A DNA stretch of 64,000 nt, from assembly GCA_020636315.1 (NCBI GenBank), contig JACJYA010000002.1:434001-498000 (forward strand), written 5' to 3'. This document shows, piece after piece, positions 59,471-64,000 of the stretch. The DNA is from Lewinellaceae bacterium. GTDB taxonomy: Bacteria; Bacteroidota; Bacteroidia; Chitinophagales; Saprospiraceae. The notes under the pieces were generated by a model. It made no database searches and was not told the DNA's origin. It was given only the letters and a program-made list of their open reading frames with translations. Each line of letters begins with the position of its first letter. The first letter of the stretch is position 1. The position numbers and the translations under genes are program-made.

Positions 59471-60946
59471 TCAGTGCTTCAGAAACCTTCCTACGCCTAT
59501 CCGCCGCCCCTGCCGGAAAACCTGAACGAAATACAACCCTTCGGGAAGGCCCTCCAGCCCAATCTCCGCTGAAGCAGAGGAAAAGGTTAGCCTGCGCACT
59601 TCCCGTCCCAGGGCATCAAAGGCCACCAATTGCTTTTTTCCCTCCCATTCCATTTCCACCCTTATCCGGTTGCGGGCAGGGTTGGGGTACAGGTGGAGAG
59701 CAGGTGCGACGCCCAGGCCCGGCGCTATTGCCGTGATCATCAGGGTATCGCAGGCCGAGCCGGCCAGGGGCCCGAGGGCGTAGTTCGGATAATGCGGGAT
59801 CGTCCTCTGTATGCGCCGGGGCAGGCGCACCCCCTCCAGGGACACCAGGGCGGTGTCGGGTTGGCTGTCCCCGGGTTCGATCAGATGCAGGTAGGGCTCG
59901 GAAGCCTGAGGGGCGATGTACAAACGGCCGAACGGATCGCGGAAGATGTGCACGAAACTCGCCCCGAACCCGGCGGGCGGCGTGTAGGACGCCCTCAGCG
60001 TGTCGGGAGGATTTTGAAATGGCACCTTGATCACCCGGTACCAACGAGTGAAATAAACGTACTCCGAATCCTCGGAAAAGGCGCTGCCGCCACCCCCGAA
60101 TATTCCGTTCTCCAGATGAGAGAAGCCCGCCTCCCTCAATTCACCACTGCATCGGTTGAAAGTCAGGTATTGAGCGCCACATTTGGAACTGAACCGCACC
60201 AGCCGCTCGCCGGAAGGGGAAGCCGACAGAGAGCGCTGCCACCGGCAGGGCGGAAATGGGAAATCGTAGCCCAGCGTTTGCGTTTCGTGCTGCCGCGGCC
60301 CCTCGGGCGTGAGCAGTATCTTGTGGTATTCGGCTGTACCAAAGGTGGTGGTGATTAACCACCAATCATCTCCGTTGCCGTGCCGGATCAGTTCAAAGGG
60401 ATCCACTTCCCCTTGGATCAGTATTTCATTTTTGGACAGCACCGTTACGGCCCCGGTGATCGTGTCATAAGCTATCCGGGTGAGGTACAACGGGCCGTAA
60501 GATACGGAATGAGCGATGTTGTTGTCCATGCCCAGGTGAATGAGAAAGTACAGGTTGGGCTGGGTGCGGAAAGTGACAATAGAGGCGCCTTTGGGAGCGA
60601 GGTAGCCGTACTCATCGCAGGCCATATCGTGAACCTCGCCGGGGTTGAGGTTTTCCCCTCCGGGGATGGCCTCGTGGTTGGCGCCGTAGAGGTGGCAGCC
60701 ATTGGTGTAAAAAAGAAGTTGCCCGTCCGGCCCATAGGCGCCGGCCATCGTGCTTTCGAACTGCACCGGGCTGTCGAAAGGCTGAATGAGCACCGTATCC
60801 GGCTGTGGCTTGATAAGTATCTGCCCATTGTACACCGTATCCAGGTTTTCGGTATAACCCGCCGCCCAGAACAGCTGGGCCGGAAGGGCGGCAGGTACTC
60901 CGAGGATACAGGTGGCCAGTAAAAACCAAAAGGTGTTCTTTTTCAT
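59471..60946 (-). CDS. Secreted propeller-like protein with Type IX sorting domain
   Basis: A 491-residue protein with signal peptide (MKKNTFWFLLATCILGVPAALPAQ). The body (about 25-400) repeats strands such as GPDGQLLFYTNGCHLYGANHEAIPGG and ASPSGERLVRFSSKCGAQYL, like a WD40/six-bladed propeller, and ends IPHYPNYALGPLAGSACDT. The C-terminal about 75 residues are a type-A sorting domain (LYPNPARNRIRVEMEWEG..GLPEGLYFVQVFRQG). Probably a Type IX-secreted surface protein. Its ATG lies 1 nt after the stop of the paralogue upstream. Confidence 0.8.
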   Translation of the reverse strand: MKKNTFWFLLATCILGVPAALPAQLFWAAGYTENLDTVYNGQILIKPQPDTVLIQPFDSPVQFESTMAGAYGPDGQLLFYTNGCHLYGANHEAIPGGENLNPGEVHDMACDEYGYLAPKGASIVTFRTQPNLYFLIHLGMDNNIAHSVSYGPLYLTRIAYDTITGAVTVLSKNEILIQGEVDPFELIRHGNGDDWWLITTTFGTAEYHKILLTPEGPRQHETQTLGYDFPFPPCRWQRSLSASPSGERLVRFSSKCGAQYLTFNRCSGELREAGFSHLENGIFGGGGSAFSEDSEYVYFTRWYRVIKVPFQNPPDTLRASYTPPAGFGASFVHIFRDPFGRLYIAPQASEPYLHLIEPGDSQPDTALVSLEGVRLPRRIQRTIPHYPNYALGPLAGSACDTLMITAIAPGLGVAPALHLYPNPARNRIRVEMEWEGKKQLVAFDALGREVRRLTFSSASAEIGLEGLPEGLYFVQVFRQGRRIGVGRFLKH

Positions 60947-60947
60947 A

Positions 60948-62198
60948 TCAATTGCAATCTATAGGCTCCAGCCGGTAGTTGGGAAAATGCGGCACGGTCG
61001 TCCCATTCGAAGTAGGCAGCGGAAAACCGTGCTGCCGGAACCCACAGGCCTGCCCCGGCAGGTTGGGCCGCTCGATCACGTGCAGGTGGCGGCTGGAAGC
61101 GGAGGCGGAAATATAAATCTTTCCGTCGGGCGCCAGCTGGCTGAAGGCGAAACCGTCGCCGAAGGGAGGCGTATTCAGCTCGTAGTAGGCGTCCCAGTTG
61201 GCGATGGTGTCGAGGGGGTGCTCATCGGGATTAGCCCAGGTGTCCAGCTGCATCAATTGGCTGCTGGTATTGTAATAAATGAAGCGGGAGTTGGGCGAGA
61301 AGGCCAGGCTGGTGGAAGAATTGGTGCTGTCCACCGGATAAAAGCGGGGGTTGGAGAGCCGGCCTTCGCAGCGGTCGAAATCCAGCAAGGTGATGCCATG
61401 CCAGTAGTCGCATTTCGCAAATTTTGTCCCATCCGGCGAAAAGCCGCCGAGGCTCGGCTGGTCCCGCAGGGTTGTCCCTTCGTAGATATTACCCCCCAAT
61501 GTATCAATCCGGTGCAGGCTTACGCCCAGGCTGTCCACGACATAAGTATAAAATATATTAGAACGTAGTGCGCCAAATACCAGCCACCAGCCTCGGTTAT
61601 CTCCCGTTTTGGTGAGCCCGAAGCTGGAACTGTAATCGGCATACACCGTATTGTTTTTTGAAACTACCCTGCCCAGTCCATCGTTGGCGGACATGTCGAT
61701 GTGGGAGTAATAAATATCCCTGGGAAACCAGCAACAGTTAGGGGGAACATTCAGAGAATCGAACCGCTGGTGAAAATATAGATATTCATCCGGCCGGCCG
61801 GGATAAGGGACGGACAGGCCGGACGCCGAATAAATATAAGGCTGTGGGTAGCTGAGCTGCCAAAAGTAGCCGGGGTTGATCGTATCTCCATTTTCCATGA
61901 CCTGATTCTGCCGGTTGTAAATATGCAAACCATTGCTGTAATAGAGTACAGAAAGGCCAAGGCTGTCAGTAAGAATATGACCGTACCTTGCCAAGTTAAC
62001 CGGCCTGCGTTGCGGCCAGGCCCGAGGCGGGTTATGGCGAAAGACGATTGTACCCCCCGCAAAATCAGGGTGTGAAGTTTCGTTAGACCAGCCGTAGTAC
62101 CAGATATAATCATGGTTTTGGGCTGCTCCCCAAAAGGAACAGCCCAGGAACCAGAACGAAAGGGCCCAAAATTTACTTTTGAAGCACAATTTTTTCAA
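60948..62198 (-). CDS. Secreted propeller-like paralogue without sorting domain
   Basis: A 416-residue protein, signal peptide to about residue 26 (..SFWGAAQ). Same architecture as the next gene: YYSNGLHIYNRQNQVMENGD, GFSPDGTKFAKCDYWHGITLLDFDRCEG, AFSPNSRFIYYN, then VPHFPNYRLEPIDCN and stop. The paralogue continues after the equivalent PHYPNYALGPL with a linker and sorting domain, which is absent here. The stop (TGA) and the next ATG are separated by one nucleotide (TGATATG), so both are translated from one message. It may remain periplasmic or assemble with the sorted paralogue. Confidence 0.75.
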   Translation of the reverse strand: MKKLCFKSKFWALSFWFLGCSFWGAAQNHDYIWYYGWSNETSHPDFAGGTIVFRHNPPRAWPQRRPVNLARYGHILTDSLGLSVLYYSNGLHIYNRQNQVMENGDTINPGYFWQLSYPQPYIYSASGLSVPYPGRPDEYLYFHQRFDSLNVPPNCCWFPRDIYYSHIDMSANDGLGRVVSKNNTVYADYSSSFGLTKTGDNRGWWLVFGALRSNIFYTYVVDSLGVSLHRIDTLGGNIYEGTTLRDQPSLGGFSPDGTKFAKCDYWHGITLLDFDRCEGRLSNPRFYPVDSTNSSTSLAFSPNSRFIYYNTSSQLMQLDTWANPDEHPLDTIANWDAYYELNTPPFGDGFAFSQLAPDGKIYISASASSRHLHVIERPNLPGQACGFRQHGFPLPTSNGTTVPHFPNYRLEPIDCN

Positions 62199-62261
62199 CT
62201 TGCCGTCCGAATTTTTTATCCGAATGATATTTCTGGATTTCCTTCGTGAAAAAATTTCAAT

Positions 62262-64000
62262 TCACTCCTCCACATACACCCGGCGCACCCGTGGCGATAC
62301 ACTCGTAAACACCTCATAGGGAATGGTGCCGATCGCCCCGGCCAGTTCTTCCGCGGTAGGCTCCTCGCCGAAGACTATCACCTCATCCCCCTCCATGGCC
62401 TGCGGGATCTGCGTCACATCGATCATACACATATCCATACAGACATTGCCGACGATAGGTGCGCGCCGGCCGCGCACCAGCAGGCTGAACCGGCCGTTGC
62501 CAGCCGCCCGTGGCAGCCCGTCGGCATAGCCGATGCTGACGGTGGCGATGCGGGAAGGCTTTTCGATGAGGCCGCTGCGCCCGTAACTTACCGTCTCGCC
62601 GGGCAGCAGGTGTTTGATCTGAGAAATACGAGCCCGGAGCGTCAGCACAGTCCGAAGCTGCGCCTGCACCAGGCCCGTACCGTCGATACCATAGGTGCCG
62701 ATGCCCAAACGCACCATCTCCATCTGGTATTCCGGAAAGCGAATGATGCCGCTGGAGTTGAGAATGTGCCGGGGAGGCCGGTAGCCCAGGGCATCCGCCA
62801 GGCGTTCGTAAAGGGACTTAAAACGGGTGGCCTGTTCCCGGGTAAAGGCGTCGTGCTCGGGAGCTTCGCTGGCCGCCAGATGGGAGAATATGCTGCGCAC
62901 CTCAAGGTGAGGATACTCACTCAGCAGGCCGATGGCCTCGTCCAGGTTGTCGGCATCGAAGCCGAGGCGGTGCATGCCGGTATCCAGCTTGAGGTGCACT
63001 GCCGGGCGGGCGCCCGCCTCACGGGTGAAGCGGGCAAAGCGGCGGAGCAGTTCGGGGCTGTATAGTTCCGGCTCCAGTTCGTAGCGAAGCATGCCGTCAA
63101 ATACGGCTTCCTCCGGGTTGAGCACCATGATAGGCAGGGTGATCCCTCCGGACCTCAGCTCGATGCCTTCATCAGCATAGGCCACCGCCAGGTAATCCAC
63201 TTTATGGAACTCCAGAGCTCGGGCTACCTCCAGGCTGCCGCTGCCATAGGCGGCGGCTTTGACCATCACCATCATCCTGGTGCCGGGCCGCAGCCATTGC
63301 TGGAAAACGCGGATGTTGTGGATGAGGGCGCTGAGGCCAACCTCCAGCTCCGTCTGATGGATCTTTCGGGACAGGCGGCGGGCGATGCGCTCGAAGGAAA
63401 ACGGGCGCGCGCCCTTGACCAGGATGGCCTCATCGTGGAAATCCTGGTGTTGCTGGGCCTCCAGAAAGGCATCGGTAGTGGAGAAAAAATGAGTTTCCAC
63501 TTCCGTTGGCAGAAAGCCCGCTATGGCAGGTATGTCTTTGCCAATACCGAATAACCGGTGGATGCCGGCATCCCGGATCAGGCCGGCAACTTTACGGTAT
63601 AGTTGGTCCGGAGGTTCCCCGCTCTGTAGAATATCGGACAGGATAAGCGTCCGGCGGGCATGGTGTTTCTGCCGGTGCAGGTAGGCCAGTGCGGCGGACA
63701 GGGCGGTGAGGTCCAGGTTGTAGCTGTCGTTGATGATGCTGCAGCTGTTGATGCCCACCCGTACCTCCAGGCGCATGGCCACCGGCTCCAGCAGGGGCAT
63801 CCTATCCTGAATAGTGCTCACCGGCAGCCCCAGATAGAGCAGCACCGCACAGCAGTGAATGGCGTTTTCCACCGATGCCTCATCGGTAAAGGGTATGCTG
63901 AAAGAAAACCCTGATGCTTTGTACTCCGCCTCGATGAGGCTGCTCTCCCCCTGGTTTAAAATGTTCTTTATCCGAAGGGAGGCCTCTCCTCTGCGCGACC
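62262..64000 (-). CDS. Bifunctional MurF-like ligase / alanine racemase (5' end beyond window)
   Basis: The - strand frame is open to the right edge without a start, so the gene is partial (about 579 residues seen). The N-terminal visible part is MurF-type (FSIPFTDEASVENAIHC, NDSYNLDLTALSAAL). From about 180 residues in it is a complete fold-type III alanine racemase: PLP Lys in MVMVKAAAYGSG, LKLDTGMHRLGF, HILNSSGIIRFP, GIGTYGIDG, and catalytic Tyr in SIGYADGLPRA. It joins D-Ala-D-Ala to UDP-MurNAc-tripeptide and makes D-Ala; the fusion is typical of Bacteroidota. Confidence 0.95.
   Translation of the reverse strand, partial: SRRGEASLRIKNILNQGESSLIEAEYKASGFSFSIPFTDEASVENAIHCCAVLLYLGLPVSTIQDRMPLLEPVAMRLEVRVGINSCSIINDSYNLDLTALSAALAYLHRQKHHARRTLILSDILQSGEPPDQLYRKVAGLIRDAGIHRLFGIGKDIPAIAGFLPTEVETHFFSTTDAFLEAQQHQDFHDEAILVKGARPFSFERIARRLSRKIHQTELEVGLSALIHNIRVFQQWLRPGTRMMVMVKAAAYGSGSLEVARALEFHKVDYLAVAYADEGIELRSGGITLPIMVLNPEEAVFDGMLRYELEPELYSPELLRRFARFTREAGARPAVHLKLDTGMHRLGFDADNLDEAIGLLSEYPHLEVRSIFSHLAASEAPEHDAFTREQATRFKSLYERLADALGYRPPRHILNSSGIIRFPEYQMEMVRLGIGTYGIDGTGLVQAQLRTVLTLRARISQIKHLLPGETVSYGRSGLIEKPSRIATVSIGYADGLPRAAGNGRFSLLVRGRRAPIVGNVCMDMCMIDVTQIPQAMEGDEVIVFGEEPTAEELAGAIGTIPYEVFTSVSPRVRRVYVEE

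Noticed and set aside
1..64000. tRNA, rRNA, prophage, IS element or CRISPR-Cas genes
   Set aside because: Intergenic stretches and reading frames were read through and none showed these features.

Overview
The window reads as a chromosomal segment of a Bacteroidota bacterium, most probably class Saprospiria (inference, no 16S present). The grounds are a complete SprA (Type IX secretion translocon) gene next to ruvA, Type IX C-terminal sorting domains on secreted proteins, a MurF-alanine racemase fusion, an ECF sigma/FecR/TonB-receptor/DUF4249 locus, Reg_prop/Y_Y_Y/LytS sensor plus LytTR regulators, and promoter elements of the form TTG-N19..23-TAnnTTTG. Base composition is moderately GC-rich, with two visibly AT-richer stretches (the DyP two-component region and the Rpn nuclease gene). 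I see no tRNA, rRNA, CRISPR array, prophage or insertion sequence.

Layout. 0-14.3 kb, mostly + strand: accessory metabolism. A NodB-like deacetylase, a secreted DJ-1/PfpI protein divergent from its likely HxlR repressor, an arylsulfotransferase-like Type IX cargo, an ABM monooxygenase, a beta-lactamase-family lipoprotein, a sulfatase lipoprotein, an AraC regulator with an SDR, a coupled APH-like kinase/HAD pair, a GH130 lipoprotein and a Dabb lipoprotein. 14.3-20.4 kb, - strand: a split two-component system (LytTR regulator first, giant periplasmic-propeller histidine kinase last) with a small hypothetical protein and a DyP peroxidase between them. 20.5-27 kb: a tiny + strand transcription unit with a UUCG terminator; a three-part protein (effector-associated-domain-like N terminus, degenerate kinase, C-terminal globin); a double GNAT; a conserved unknown; an acyl-carrier-protein homologue without its serine; a LOG protein; and an NtrC-type regulator without a DNA-binding domain.

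27-38.4 kb, - strand: a head-to-tail run of GH65 enzyme, vanadium haloperoxidase-like lipoprotein, APC permease, M20 amidohydrolase, ECF sigma, FecR, TonB receptor and DUF4249 lipoprotein. Spacing of 10-25 nt suggests that permease, amidohydrolase and sigma factor are co-transcribed and that the receptor locus handles an amino-acid or peptide-derived ligand. 38.5-43 kb: an Rpn-type nuclease with a 12-bp tandem repeat, an SH3 protein, DprA, and an alkaline-phosphatase homologue that has lost most metal ligands. 43-51.2 kb: sprA and ruvA. 51.4-54.6 kb: two tandem POT peptide symporters. 54.8-59 kb: three SurA/parvulin-type periplasmic foldases in one operon. 59.5-62.2 kb: two overlapping paralogous secreted propeller-like proteins, only one with a sorting domain. 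The right edge cuts the murF-alr fusion gene.

The strongest candidate for an undescribed system is the EAD-like/pseudokinase/globin protein at 20803-22440. Next are the pseudo-alkaline phosphatase and the regulator-unknown-DyP-sensor operon.
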